From contig CADBZW010000003.1 of NCBI GenBank assembly GCA_902799345.1, positions 1-64,000 on the forward strand: 64,000 nt of DNA. The letters run 5' to 3'. This DNA is from an uncultured Bacteroidia bacterium (lineage in GTDB: Bacteria; Bacteroidota; Bacteroidia; Bacteroidales; F082). Each line of letters starts with the position of its first letter. The first letter of the stretch is position 1. Under the pieces are notes generated by a model. The model worked only from the letters and a program-made list of their open reading frames with translations. It had not been told where the DNA came from and made no database searches. Shown in pieces: positions 1 to 7,786 of this stretch. Both the position numbers and the translations under genes were made by a program.

Positions 1-63
1 ACCATCTCCATTTTTTCTTCTTGACTGAATTTCTTCCGTCTCTTTTTGATTCTCTCCATTTTT

Positions 64-87
64 GTTGACTATTGTGTCAACTTTTTT
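64..87 (+). terminator. Rho-independent terminator-like hairpin
   Basis: Arms GTTGAC and GTCAAC flank a 6-nt loop and are followed at once by six T. It would end a gene lying upstream of the window. Confidence 0.55.
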
Positions 88-113
88 CAGCGTAAGACAC
101 AATGGAGACAAAA

Positions 114-219
114 CCGCAGCCATAGATGCCCGCCATCGCACTAGCCGGCGTCGGCATGACATGGCTGCTGAGCCCAACGCTGGGATGACATGGGCAGAAA
201 GGTTGGCATGACATGGCTA
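114..219. repeat. REP-like repeat R1 (family A)
   Basis: First of five related intergenic repeats in the window (others near 1475, 1945, 10757 and 52101). The unit contains GCCATAGATGCC, then GGCATGACATGGCTGCTG, then GGGATGACATGGGCAGAAAGG. It is full length here and nearly identical to the copy at 1945. It lies in the region upstream of the Fic gene. Several short reversed words (CATG, GCCATG) allow hairpins. The transposase remnant at 43484-44532 is a candidate for the mobilising enzyme (inference). Confidence 0.7.
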
Positions 220-303
220 CTGTGTCTCGAAAAAACCGAGAAAAAACCACCCACAATCCACCAAAAATCCGTATCTTTGAAGCCCGATTCACGACGACAC
301 GCT

Positions 304-1485
304 ATGGCCAAAGAGCACCATTACATAGACTTCGATGAATATATCCGGCAAGGGGAGCCCTCGCAGCGCGAGGCCGCATACGCTTGGAGCACGGCCATCG
401 GCCTGCAAGCCGTCGATGGGCTCACGACCTCGGAGTACCTCAACGACTTGGCACGCCGCAACATCGAAGGCGAGCTTACCATGGATCAGGTCGACACATT
501 GCTCGACAGCTATTATGAAAGCAAGACCGCGCGCGAAGCCCATGATGACGACAAGAATGAAGCCGACAAGGCATCGAGAAACATTAAGAAGATACTCTCC
601 GTGAAGACGGTCGACTTTACTGCCAACGGTTTTATCTCGCTGCACCGCCGCATCTTCGAAGGCGTCTTCAAACATGCCGGCCAGCTACGCGACTACGACA
701 TCACCAAGAAGGAATGGGTGTTGGAAGGCGACACGGTGAATTACCTGAACTGGGAAGACCTGCGCCGGGCATTGGACTACGACATCAAGCAAGAACGCGA
801 ATTCAGCTACAAAGGCCTCGCTCCGGACGACCTTATCACTCATATCGCCAGCTTCGTCTCCGGACTTTGGCAAATCCATGCTTTCGGCGAAGGCAACACC
901 CGTACCACGGCCGTGTTCACCATACAATACCTACGCTCGATAGGCTTTGACGTTGAGAACGACTTGTTTGCCAAACACTCGTGGTATTTCCGCAACGCCC
1001 TTGTCCGAGCCAACTACAAGAATGCCGTGAAAGGCATCGACTACTCCCCTATCTATTTGGAACGTTTCTTCCGCAACCTACTCCTCGGTGAGCAATGGGA
1101 CCTCCGCAACCGCTATCTACATGTCCACCCCACGGAAGAATGGAGTGTGCAACCTAATCTGGCTGAACCAAAAAGTTCTGGGCAAACACCCGAACAAGTA
1201 CCCGAACAAGTACCCGAACAAGTTCATGACTTATTACATACAAACAACCCCTTGGTTATTGAATTGATAAAGGTACTGGGGCATGAAGAACTGTCCATTT
1301 CACAATTGATGGAAAAGACAGGATTAAAACACAGGCCCAACTTCATAGAGTACCATTTGAATCCCGCCATTTCTGAAGGTTTCGTCCGTTTGCTTTATTC
1401 CGACACGCCACGCCATCCAAGACAGAAATACTTGCTGACGGCGAAAGGAATATTGCTTTATAAGGAAATAATGGCGCAGCCATAG
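304..1485 (+). CDS. Fic family protein (probable AMP-transferase)
   Basis: 393 residues from the ATG at 304. An upstream in-frame start at 190 would translate part of repeat R1, so it was rejected. The Fic active loop is seen as HAFGEGNTRTT (His192 on), matching HxFxxGNxR with Thr in place of the usual second Gly. The C-terminal third starts with a PEQV repeat (about residues 297-310) and continues into a winged-helix-like domain, as in other large Fic proteins. Fic enzymes usually transfer AMP to a hydroxyl on a target protein; the target cannot be read. The last residues (MAQP) and the stop codon lie inside repeat R2, so the natural C-terminus may have been replaced. It stands alone with no antitoxin-like partner next to it. 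Confidence 0.85.
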   Translation: MAKEHHYIDFDEYIRQGEPSQREAAYAWSTAIGLQAVDGLTTSEYLNDLARRNIEGELTMDQVDTLLDSYYESKTAREAHDDDKNEADKASRNIKKILSVKTVDFTANGFISLHRRIFEGVFKHAGQLRDYDITKKEWVLEGDTVNYLNWEDLRRALDYDIKQEREFSYKGLAPDDLITHIASFVSGLWQIHAFGEGNTRTTAVFTIQYLRSIGFDVENDLFAKHSWYFRNALVRANYKNAVKGIDYSPIYLERFFRNLLLGEQWDLRNRYLHVHPTEEWSVQPNLAEPKSSGQTPEQVPEQVPEQVHDLLHTNNPLVIELIKVLGHEELSISQLMEKTGLKHRPNFIEYHLNPAISEGFVRLLYSDTPRHPRQKYLLTAKGILLYKEIMAQP

Positions 1486-1530
1486 ATGCCCGCCATCGCA
1501 CTAGCCTACGTTGGCATGACATGGCTGCTG
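1475..1530. repeat. REP-like repeat R2 (family A, short copy)
   Basis: Half-length copy: GCAGCCATAGATGCCCGCC, then TTGGCATGACATGGCTGCTG. Its first ten bases encode the last codons and the stop of the Fic gene, so the repeat borders or has invaded the coding end. Confidence 0.7.
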
Positions 1531-1944
1531 AACAGAGTCCTGAAGGAACGACAGCCATTGCGGAGGCAGGCGTTAGAGCCCCTGCCGACTTCAGGAGATC
1601 GCGGGACCTTAATCCCCCGCCCTTCGGGCACCCCCTTTGAAAGGGGGAAGGCCCGCGATGACGGCAAAGGGTGAGGCGTTGTCCGTTGGCGTGCTGTTTC
1701 CCGCCCGTATGCCGTGAGCGGGTACGCCTACCCTTCACTGGGTTGGGCGGGGAGGCGGGGCCGCCGGGCGGGGAAGCGCCCGCAAGGGATGGCTAAACGC
1801 TTGACTTTCACGGAGGGGCGCTTGCGTTTGCCGATAGGCACTACCCGACCTGAAAGTCAGGCGTTTAGACAGCCGCGGGGAGGTCCGATGGAGGCGGCCT
1901 TGATTTTTCGCTTACTTTTTATCAAGAAAAAGGAAGGATAAATA
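1531..1944. other. Non-coding spacer with long inverted repeats
   Basis: No convincing gene. At 1596-1662 a copy of the family-B repeat (ATCGCGGG ... CCCGCGATGACGGCAA) carries an inner hairpin CCCCCTTT/AAAGGGGG. At 1793-1810 and 1851-1868 there are 18-bp arms (CTAAACGCTTGACTTTCA against TGAAAGTCAGGCGTTTAG, 17 of 18 paired plus one G.U) around a 40-nt GC-rich loop. This could be a structured RNA or a non-autonomous mobile element. Confidence 0.5.
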
Positions 1945-2049
1945 CCGCAGCCATAGATGCCCTCCACCGCACATGCCAGCGTTGGCATGACATGGCTGCT
2001 GAGCCCAACGCTGGGATGACATGGGCAGAAAGGCTGGCATGACATGGCT
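1945..2049. repeat. REP-like repeat R3 (family A)
   Basis: Full-length copy, closely matching R1 through GGGATGACATGGGCAGAAAGG and the final GGCATGACATGGCT. It is followed by an A/T-rich run of TCAATTATCAAT-type words (2050-2092) just before the promoter of the next gene. Confidence 0.7.
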
Positions 2050-2099
2050 ATCAATCGTCAATTATCAATTTTCAATTATCAATTATCAATTAAAAAGCC

Positions 2100-2107
2100 T
2101 ATCTTTG
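2100..2107 (+). promoter_or_regulatory. -7 box TATCTTTG
   Basis: Exact TAnnTTTG match 19 nt before the ATG at 2126. It supports that start over the upstream ATG at 2021, which lies in repeat R3. Confidence 0.6.
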
Positions 2108-2125
2108 CCTCAAATTCCATCCACT

Positions 2126-2581
2126 ATGAAACTCGCAGAAGCATTAAGCATCAGGAAAGACCTGCAGAAGCGCATCCAACAGCTCGGACAGCGCATACAG
2201 AACAACGTGAAGGTGCAAGAAGGCGACGCGCCCTCCGAAGACCCCTTGGAACTGATGAAGGAACTCGACGCCTGCCTCACGCAACTCGAAGACCTCATCT
2301 GGCGCATCAACGCCACCAATATGAAGACCACCAACGCCCAGGGCGTCACCCTCACCCAACTCATGGCCCGCAAGGACGTGCTGACCATGCGCGTCAGCAA
2401 CCTGCGCAGCATCTTCGACACTGCCTCGGCAGGACAGGACCGCTACTCGCGCTCGGAGATCAAGACGGTGACCGTGGTCGACGTGAAAGCCATCGGTAAG
2501 AAGGTGGACGAATGCTCCGCACAGCTGCGCCAACTCGACATGGAGATACAGGCACTCAACTTCCAGACCGAGCTGGTCTGA
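2126..2581 (+). CDS. DIP1984 family protein
   Basis: 151 residues from MKLAEALSIRKDLQKRI to FQTELV. The opening, the NVKVQEGD motif and the alternating charged/hydrophobic helices fit the DIP1984 (septicolysin-related, DUF6847) family of small, largely helical cytoplasmic proteins whose biochemical role is unclear. There is no signal peptide. It is a single-gene unit with its own -7 box. The family call rests on recognising the N-terminus. Confidence 0.8.
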   Translation: MKLAEALSIRKDLQKRIQQLGQRIQNNVKVQEGDAPSEDPLELMKELDACLTQLEDLIWRINATNMKTTNAQGVTLTQLMARKDVLTMRVSNLRSIFDTASAGQDRYSRSEIKTVTVVDVKAIGKKVDECSAQLRQLDMEIQALNFQTELV

Positions 2582-2741
2582 ACCACAAGGCATCCGCATT
2601 TGTAGGGCGAACCGAACCCCCACCACTGATCGTTGCCCGGAGCCGGCAGCACCCGTTCACGATGAACAGCAAGGCGCAGGCTCAGCACGTTGTCAGTCGA
2701 ATGCACGGCTTAGGCCGCACGGCGCACTACCGACCGGTTGA

Positions 2742-4049
2742 CTATGAATGCCGGATGCCTTCTTCTACCACCCCATAGCAGTCAAAATAATCCGCCTGGG
2801 TGATTTTGACTTGGTAGAAATGGCCTATCTGCAATTCTGTTTCTGCGGAGACGAGGATCTCGTCGTCGACCTCGGGCGAGTCGTACTGCGTGCGACCGAT
2901 GTAATAGTCGCCCTCGAGACGGTCTATCAAAACTTTTTCAGTCTTGCCCACACGCTGGGCGTTGATCTCCAATGAGATGTTCTGCTGGATATCCATGAGC
3001 CTGTCGACGCGCTCTTGCTTCACCTCGTCGGTGACGTCATCTGTCATCTCATAGGCGGGAGTGCCTTCCTCGGGCGAGAAAGCGAACACCCCTGCCCTCT
3101 CGAAACGCATGTCCTTGATGAACTGGCACAGCTCCTCGAAGTCCTCCTCGGTCTCACCAGGGAAGCCGACGATGAAGGTGGTGCGGAAGGCAATGTCGGG
3201 CACGTGCTTGCGGACGTTTTTCACGAAACCGATGGTCTGCTCGCGGTCGACGCCACGGCGCATGTCCTTTAATATATGGGTGCTGATATGCTGCAAGGGC
3301 AGGTCAATATAATGGCAAATCTTGGGGTTCTCGCGCATCAGGTCAAGCAACTCGTCAGGGAAACCGAGCGGATAGCCGTAATGCAGTCGGATCCACTCAA
3401 AGCCGTCGATGTCACACAGCGCTTTCACTAGTTCTACAATGTGCGACTTACCGTCAATGTCGTGACCATAATAGGTCAGGTCCTGGGCAATGAGGATGAG
3501 CTCCTTCACGCCTTGTTTGGCCAAGCCTTTGGCCTCTTCGATGAGGTTTTCCATCGGCACCGAGACATGGCCGCCACGGATGAGCGGGATGGCACAGAAG
3601 GCGCAACGGCGGTTGCAGCCTTCGGAGATCTTCAGATAAGCGTAATGTTTCGGAGTGGAAAGCACACGGCGGCTGCAATAGTCGGGCTGCACTTCCTCTT
3701 TCAGCAGGTCTGCAGCGATGAGGTTGACGCTCTCCACGCCATAGAAGGCATCCACCTCGTGGATTTCGGCTTGCAGGTCCTTCTTAAACCTCTGCGAGAG
3801 GCATCCCGTGACATATAGCTTCTTAATCTTGCCTTGCTTGCGCAGCTCGGCATATTCGAGAATGGTGTCGATGGATTCTTCCTGCGCGTCGCCGATGAAG
3901 CCGCAGGTGTTGATGACGACCACATCGGAGCGGCGTTCGTCGTCATGACGGATCACATAACGGTGTTCCAGCAAAGCGGCCAGATGCTCCGAGTCGACTT
4001 TGTTCTTGGAGCAACCGAGGGTGATGATATTTAGTGAAGGTCTTCGCAT
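2742..4049 (-). CDS. rimO: Ribosomal protein S12 methylthiotransferase RimO
   Basis: 435 residues. RimO adds a methylthio group to the conserved Asp of ribosomal protein S12, using two [4Fe-4S] clusters. Seen: N-terminal methylthiotransferase domain with cluster cysteines Cys13, Cys49 and Cys83; radical-SAM triad CNRRCAFC (Cys145, Cys149, Cys152); and a C-terminal TRAM-like domain (about 370-435). The motif SEGCNRRCAFCAIPLIRGG favours RimO over MiaB. Length is normal. It lies downstream of ftsY on the same strand, across a 280-nt gap containing a tandem duplication that copies its first four codons. Confidence 0.97.
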   Translation of the reverse strand: MRRPSLNIITLGCSKNKVDSEHLAALLEHRYVIRHDDERRSDVVVINTCGFIGDAQEESIDTILEYAELRKQGKIKKLYVTGCLSQRFKKDLQAEIHEVDAFYGVESVNLIAADLLKEEVQPDYCSRRVLSTPKHYAYLKISEGCNRRCAFCAIPLIRGGHVSVPMENLIEEAKGLAKQGVKELILIAQDLTYYGHDIDGKSHIVELVKALCDIDGFEWIRLHYGYPLGFPDELLDLMRENPKICHYIDLPLQHISTHILKDMRRGVDREQTIGFVKNVRKHVPDIAFRTTFIVGFPGETEEDFEELCQFIKDMRFERAGVFAFSPEEGTPAYEMTDDVTDEVKQERVDRLMDIQQNISLEINAQRVGKTEKVLIDRLEGDYYIGRTQYDSPEVDDEILVSAETELQIGHFYQVKITQADYFDCYGVVEEGIRHS

Positions 4050-4229
4050 TCCACGAGGTTTTTTATATCAAGAATTTGAGAATTAGAGAATTTATATACT
4101 GAAGTCTTGCATCCTCAGTGCGTTGAATTTGAGAAGGTCTTCGCATATCATGTTTTTTCTACCAAGAATTAGAGAAAACAGAGAATTGTTTTGCTGAAGT
4201 CTTGCACCTTCGATGCATTGAATTCGAGA
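4036..4229. repeat. 97-bp tandem duplication over the rimO start
   Basis: Two imperfect units, 4036-4132 and 4133-4229. Each opens with GAAGGTCTTCGCAT (complement of the rimO start codons) and contains AGAATT(A/T)GAGAA and GAAGTCTTGCA. The second unit is a non-functional copy of the rimO 5' end. An inverted relative of the AT-rich part recurs at 4296-4325. A palindrome AAAATCGC/GCGATTTT sits at 4234-4251. Confidence 0.7.
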
Positions 4230-4329
4230 GGTTAAAATCGCTCGCGATTTTCTCTTCAATTCCTCGACAATTCAAAAACGAAGACTCGAAATGGAAAAAT
4301 CTCAAATTCTCTAATTCTTGATAATTATA

Positions 4330-5286
4330 CTACTCGAACAAGGAATCCACGAACGCTTTCCTGTCGAAGACCTGCAGATGGTCGATGCCTTCGCCGACAC
4401 CGATGTACTTGACCGGGATCTTGAACTGGTCGGAGATGCCGATGACCACGCCGCCCTTGGCGGTGCCGTCGAGTTTGGTCAGCGCGAGGGCGTTGACTTC
4501 GGTGGCAGCGGTGAACTGCTTGGCCTGCTCGATGGCGTTCTGACCCGTGGAGGCATCCAACACAAGAAGTATCTCATGCGGTGCATCGGGGACGACCTTC
4601 TGCATGACAGTCTTGATCTTGGTCAGCTCGCGCATGAGGTTGACCTTGTTGTGCAGACGGCCAGCGGTGTCAATGATGACGACATCGGCATCCTGGGCCA
4701 CAGCCGACTTCACCGTGTCGAAAGCCACGGAAGCAGGGTCGGCGCCCTGACCTTGTTGGATGCAAGGCACGCCTACCCTCTCAGCCCAAATCTGGAGCTG
4801 GCTGACGGCGGCGGCACGGAAGGTGTCGGAAGCACCAAGCACGACCTTCTTGCCCGCCTTCTTGAAGTTGTAGGCCAGCTTGCCGATGGTGGTGGTCTTA
4901 CCCACGCCATTCACGCCAACGACCATGATGACATACGGCTTCTTGTCGGCAGGGATGTCGAAGGTGGTGCCGTCGCCCGACTCGTTCTCCTGCAGCAAGG
5001 CCACAATCTCCTCTTTCAGGATGGCGTTGAGTTCGTTGGTGCCCACGTATTTGTCGCGGGCCACGCGGGCTTGGATGCGGTCGATGATCTTCAAGGTGGT
5101 CTCCACGCCCACGTCGGAGGTGATGAGGATCTCCTCCAGGTTGTCGAGCACCTCGTCGTCGACGGTCGACTTGCCGATGATAGCCTTGGAGATGCGAGAG
5201 AAGACGCTCTCTTTGGTCTTTTCAAGCCCCTTGTCGAGGTCTTCCTTTTGTTCTTTCTTACGGGTTAGGAATGAGAATAGGCCCAT
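4330..5286 (-). CDS. ftsY: Signal recognition particle receptor FtsY
   Basis: 318 residues. FtsY is the membrane-docking SRP GTPase that hands nascent membrane proteins to SecYEG. Seen: short charged N-terminal A region, helical N domain (about 25-105), then the G domain with P-loop GVNGVGKTT (from Gly124), DTFRAAA, DTAGR and TKLDGTAKGG. The short A region is normal for Bacteroidota. It lies downstream of the DUF4295 gene and a probable attenuator or terminator. Confidence 0.97.
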   Translation of the reverse strand: MGLFSFLTRKKEQKEDLDKGLEKTKESVFSRISKAIIGKSTVDDEVLDNLEEILITSDVGVETTLKIIDRIQARVARDKYVGTNELNAILKEEIVALLQENESGDGTTFDIPADKKPYVIMVVGVNGVGKTTTIGKLAYNFKKAGKKVVLGASDTFRAAAVSQLQIWAERVGVPCIQQGQGADPASVAFDTVKSAVAQDADVVIIDTAGRLHNKVNLMRELTKIKTVMQKVVPDAPHEILLVLDASTGQNAIEQAKQFTAATEVNALALTKLDGTAKGGVVIGISDQFKIPVKYIGVGEGIDHLQVFDRKAFVDSLFE

Positions 5287-5309
5287 GATAGTTCAATTTA
5301 TACAAACAC

Positions 5310-5344
5310 AAAAAAGCTCTTCCATAAAGTCATGGAAAAGCTCT
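5310..5344 (-). terminator. Terminator or attenuator between DUF4295 gene and ftsY
   Basis: Read on the minus strand: arms AGAGCTTTTCCAT and ATGGAAGAGCT around a short loop, followed by TTTTTTG. It would reduce read-through from rpmG/DUF4295 into ftsY. Confidence 0.6.
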
Positions 5345-5366
5345 GTTGTCTTGCGGTTAACGCAAA

Positions 5367-5519
5367 TTATCTCTTAGCAAGGTACTCCTGCACTTTGTCG
5401 GCAGGGACGACGATCTCATCGAAATAGTAGGCGCCAGTCTTCTCAGAACGCTTCATTCTGATGATCTTGCTATAGGTCTTGTCTAAGCTACGAAGGGTAG
5501 CAACAGCTTTCTTTGCCAT
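5367..5519 (-). CDS. DUF4295 family small basic protein
   Basis: 50 residues, from MAKKAVATLRSLDKTYSKII to VQEYLAKR. In Bacteroidota this tiny basic protein is typically encoded next to ribosomal protein L33 and ftsY, and is thought to be linked to the ribosome or translation (inference from context only). The start at 5519 lies 9 nt after the rpmG stop, so the two are cotranscribed. No other domain is visible. Confidence 0.88.
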   Translation of the reverse strand: MAKKAVATLRSLDKTYSKIIRMKRSEKTGAYYFDEIVVPADKVQEYLAKR

Positions 5520-5528
5520 AACTCTTAA

Positions 5529-5717
5529 TTATTTAATCTCCTTATGGAGGGTCATTCTCTTAAGGATCGGGTTATACTTCATCAACTCCAGACGGTCGGG
5601 AGTGTTCTTCTTGTTCTTCATGGTGTAGTATCTCGAAGTGCCGGGCATGCCGCTGGCCTTGTGCTCAGTGCATTCGAGGATGACTTTCACGCGTGCATCT
5701 TTCTGTTTCTTTGACAT
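5529..5717 (-). CDS. rpmG: 50S ribosomal protein L33
   Basis: 62 residues. Core [20 protein letters not shown] and the [14 protein letters not shown] ending are typical of L33, a small zinc-free basic protein of the large subunit. A purine-rich ribosome-binding site (GAAAGGAG) and a -7 box lie upstream. In many relatives rpmB (L28) comes immediately before rpmG; it is absent from this position. Confidence 0.96.
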   Translation of the reverse strand: MSKKQKDARVKVILECTEHKASGMPGTSRYYTMKNKKNTPDRLELMKYNPILKRMTLHKEIK

Positions 5718-5745
5718 TGCTTATACTCCTTTCAAAATGTGGCTG

Positions 5746-5753
5746 CAAAAGTA
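5746..5753 (-). promoter_or_regulatory. -7 box for rpmG (minus strand TACTTTTG)
   Basis: Exact TAnnTTTG on the minus strand, 29 nt before the rpmG start, with a TTG-containing stretch further upstream. Confidence 0.6.
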
Positions 5754-5791
5754 CAACTTTTTCAAATACCCGCAACCGTTTTTTCAAAATT

Positions 5792-7492
5792 TTATTCTCC
5801 TGCGATAACCTTATTCACAATTTGCAGAATTTCAGCCTCTTGCACAAGAGCGGCAGCTTCAATCTCGGCGGCTTCCTTCAAAATATCGGCCTTGAAAGCC
5901 TCGTCTTTCAGTGAAGAAGCGTTGATTTTGACGTTCAAATGGGCACCCATCACGGCCGAACGAGCGCACAAAGCACCCACGCCGGCGTCGGTGACGGAGT
6001 TCGGGTTGCCGGTCTCAGCCATGGCGCGGACGACCTCGAAGGCCTTGAAGGCGACCTTCATCGTGCGGAAAGGAACCTGGGTGGCATACTTGGTAGCCTC
6101 TTGGATGGCGGCGCTACGGGCAGCCTTCTCCTCATCGGTCTTCTTCGGCAGGCCGAAGGCATCCATAATCTTATTGAAGGCATTGGTGTCCTCGTCAACG
6201 AGTTCAAGCAGCTCGTCCTTGATGGCCTGACCCTTGACGGCCCAGTTGGAGAACTCCTCCCAACGTTCGTCCCAGCCCGGCTTGTGCGACGACAGGTTGG
6301 CGACCATCGTGGCCAACGAGGCACCGAGGGCACCCATGTAGGCCGAGATGGAACCACCACCAGGAGCAGGGCTTTCGCTGGCGGTCTCGTTGGCAAAGCC
6401 CGTGCAGGTCAAGTCGACGAGTTTCTTCTGGCTGTGGTCTTCGATAAGGTATTCAATGACCTTTTCCTTCGGGTCGAAGGGCTTCAGGTCGTCGAGGCCC
6501 ATCGACTTGATGGCGATCTTCATGATTTCCTCTTCGCTCACGCCGAGGCTGCGCTGTTGCTTGGCGAGATAGAACCTGCCAGCATCCATCAGCACCTTCT
6601 TGGGGATGAGACCGACGATTTCGCAGCCGGTGACACGCACGCCACGGGCAGCGGCCTTGGCACAAACCTCTTCAAAGCAGACATGGACGGGCGACACACT
6701 GATGTTGGTGATGTTCATCGACACCTGGGCGATGCCGTAGTCCTCAATGAACCAGCCGATGGCCTTGGTGGCTTTCAGCGTTCCGGGAATCATGATTGGT
6801 TTGCCGTTTTCGTCCTTCATCGGCTTGCCGGTCACCTTGCCGCCTTCGCGCATCGGGCGACCCTTCTCGCGCACGTCGAAAGCGATGGCGTTGGCACGGC
6901 GTGTCGAGGTGGTGTTGAGGTTATAGTTGATGGCCACGAGGAAGTCGCGGGCACCCACTTGGGTGGCACCCGTGTGGGCCACGTGTTCGTTCCATTCGTT
7001 GGGGCCGAAGTCGGGCTTCCACTGCTCCGTGCCGAGGCGCGAGGACAGGCTCTCGTATTCACCCGTGCGGCAGTAAGCGAGGTTGCGGCGCTCCTTGATG
7101 TAGGCAGCCTCTTCGTAGCAGTAGATCGGGATGTTGAGTTCTTCGCCGAGGCGCTTGCCCAGTTTGTGGGCATACTCGACCACCTCTTCCATGGTGATGT
7201 TGCTCACGGGGATGAGGGGGCACACGTCGGTGGCACCTTGGCGCGGGTGGGCGCCGTGGTGCTGGCTCATGTCGATGAGTTCGGCGGCTTTCTTCACCAC
7301 GCGGTAGGCGGCTTCGCACACAGGCTCAGGCTCGCCCACGAAGGTGATGACGGTGCGGTTGGTGGTCATACCGGGATCCACGTCCAGCAGCTTGACGCCT
7401 TCCACTTTCTCGATTTCAGCGGTCACTTGGTCAATGATATTCTTGTCGCGGCCTTCGCTGATATTCGGCACGCATTCGATAAGTTGTTTCAT
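5792..7492 (-). CDS. ftcD: Glutamate formimidoyltransferase / formimidoyltetrahydrofolate cyclodeaminase
   Basis: 566 residues. A bifunctional enzyme of histidine degradation: it moves the formimino group from formiminoglutamate to tetrahydrofolate, then releases ammonia to give methenyl-THF. Seen: formiminotransferase N and C halves (MKQLIECVPNISEGRD; HHGAHPRQGATDVCPLIPV), about 1-330, then an all-helical cyclodeaminase domain from about 360 with PAPGGGSISAYMGALGASLA. The fused form is the usual one in Bacteroidota. hutI, the preceding pathway step, is 7 kb away on the same strand. Complete, with no visible break. Confidence 0.96.
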   Translation of the reverse strand: MKQLIECVPNISEGRDKNIIDQVTAEIEKVEGVKLLDVDPGMTTNRTVITFVGEPEPVCEAAYRVVKKAAELIDMSQHHGAHPRQGATDVCPLIPVSNITMEEVVEYAHKLGKRLGEELNIPIYCYEEAAYIKERRNLAYCRTGEYESLSSRLGTEQWKPDFGPNEWNEHVAHTGATQVGARDFLVAINYNLNTTSTRRANAIAFDVREKGRPMREGGKVTGKPMKDENGKPIMIPGTLKATKAIGWFIEDYGIAQVSMNITNISVSPVHVCFEEVCAKAAARGVRVTGCEIVGLIPKKVLMDAGRFYLAKQQRSLGVSEEEIMKIAIKSMGLDDLKPFDPKEKVIEYLIEDHSQKKLVDLTCTGFANETASESPAPGGGSISAYMGALGASLATMVANLSSHKPGWDERWEEFSNWAVKGQAIKDELLELVDEDTNAFNKIMDAFGLPKKTDEEKAARSAAIQEATKYATQVPFRTMKVAFKAFEVVRAMAETGNPNSVTDAGVGALCARSAVMGAHLNVKINASSLKDEAFKADILKEAAEIEAAALVQEAEILQIVNKVIAGE

Positions 7493-7663
7493 TATTGTTG
7501 TTGAATTGTTTATTGTTTAATCGTTTATTTGTTGACGCGAGACGCGGGACTATGGGACACGAGACTGGAGGCTACTACCCTCAAGCCTTATCCGTCATGG
7601 CGTTGCGGACCCGATCCGCAAACTATCCGCCATCCCCTACGCGAGAGGGTGTCCTTATCGCTT

Positions 7664-7700
7664 CGGAGATTGCGGGTCAAGCCCGCAATGACGGCAAGGG
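7664..7700. repeat. Family-B palindromic repeat
   Basis: CGGAGATTGCGGGTC followed by GCCCGCAATGACGG. Relatives lie at 1596-1662 and 14575-14605. It sits in the ftcD leader between the -7 box and the start codon, and could form a hairpin there. Confidence 0.65.
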
Positions 7701-7748
7701 GCTTAGGACTATGGCAATAGCACCAATCCTCTACCGCTTTTGCGGCTG

Positions 7749-7756
7749 CAAAGGTA
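7749..7756 (-). promoter_or_regulatory. -7 box, probably for ftcD (minus strand TACCTTTG)
   Basis: Exact TAnnTTTG on the minus strand. The ftcD start is about 255 nt downstream, so the transcript would carry a long leader containing the family-B repeat. Confidence 0.45.
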
Positions 7757-7786
7757 CGGCTTTTTTCTATATGATACGAAAAGAAA

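Noticed and set aside
190-303. Upstream in-frame start of the Fic gene
   Set aside because: Would translate part of repeat R1 and low-complexity leader; the domain begins after the Met at 304.
4318-5268. 316-codon open frame antisense to ftsY
   Set aside because: Shadow frame with repetitive Asp/Leu/Val/His composition; ftsY on the other strand is certain.
5939-7504. 521-codon open frame antisense to ftcD
   Set aside because: Shadow of a GC-rich coding gene: His/Val/Gly/Asp-rich, no domain, and the opposite strand is a clear enzyme.
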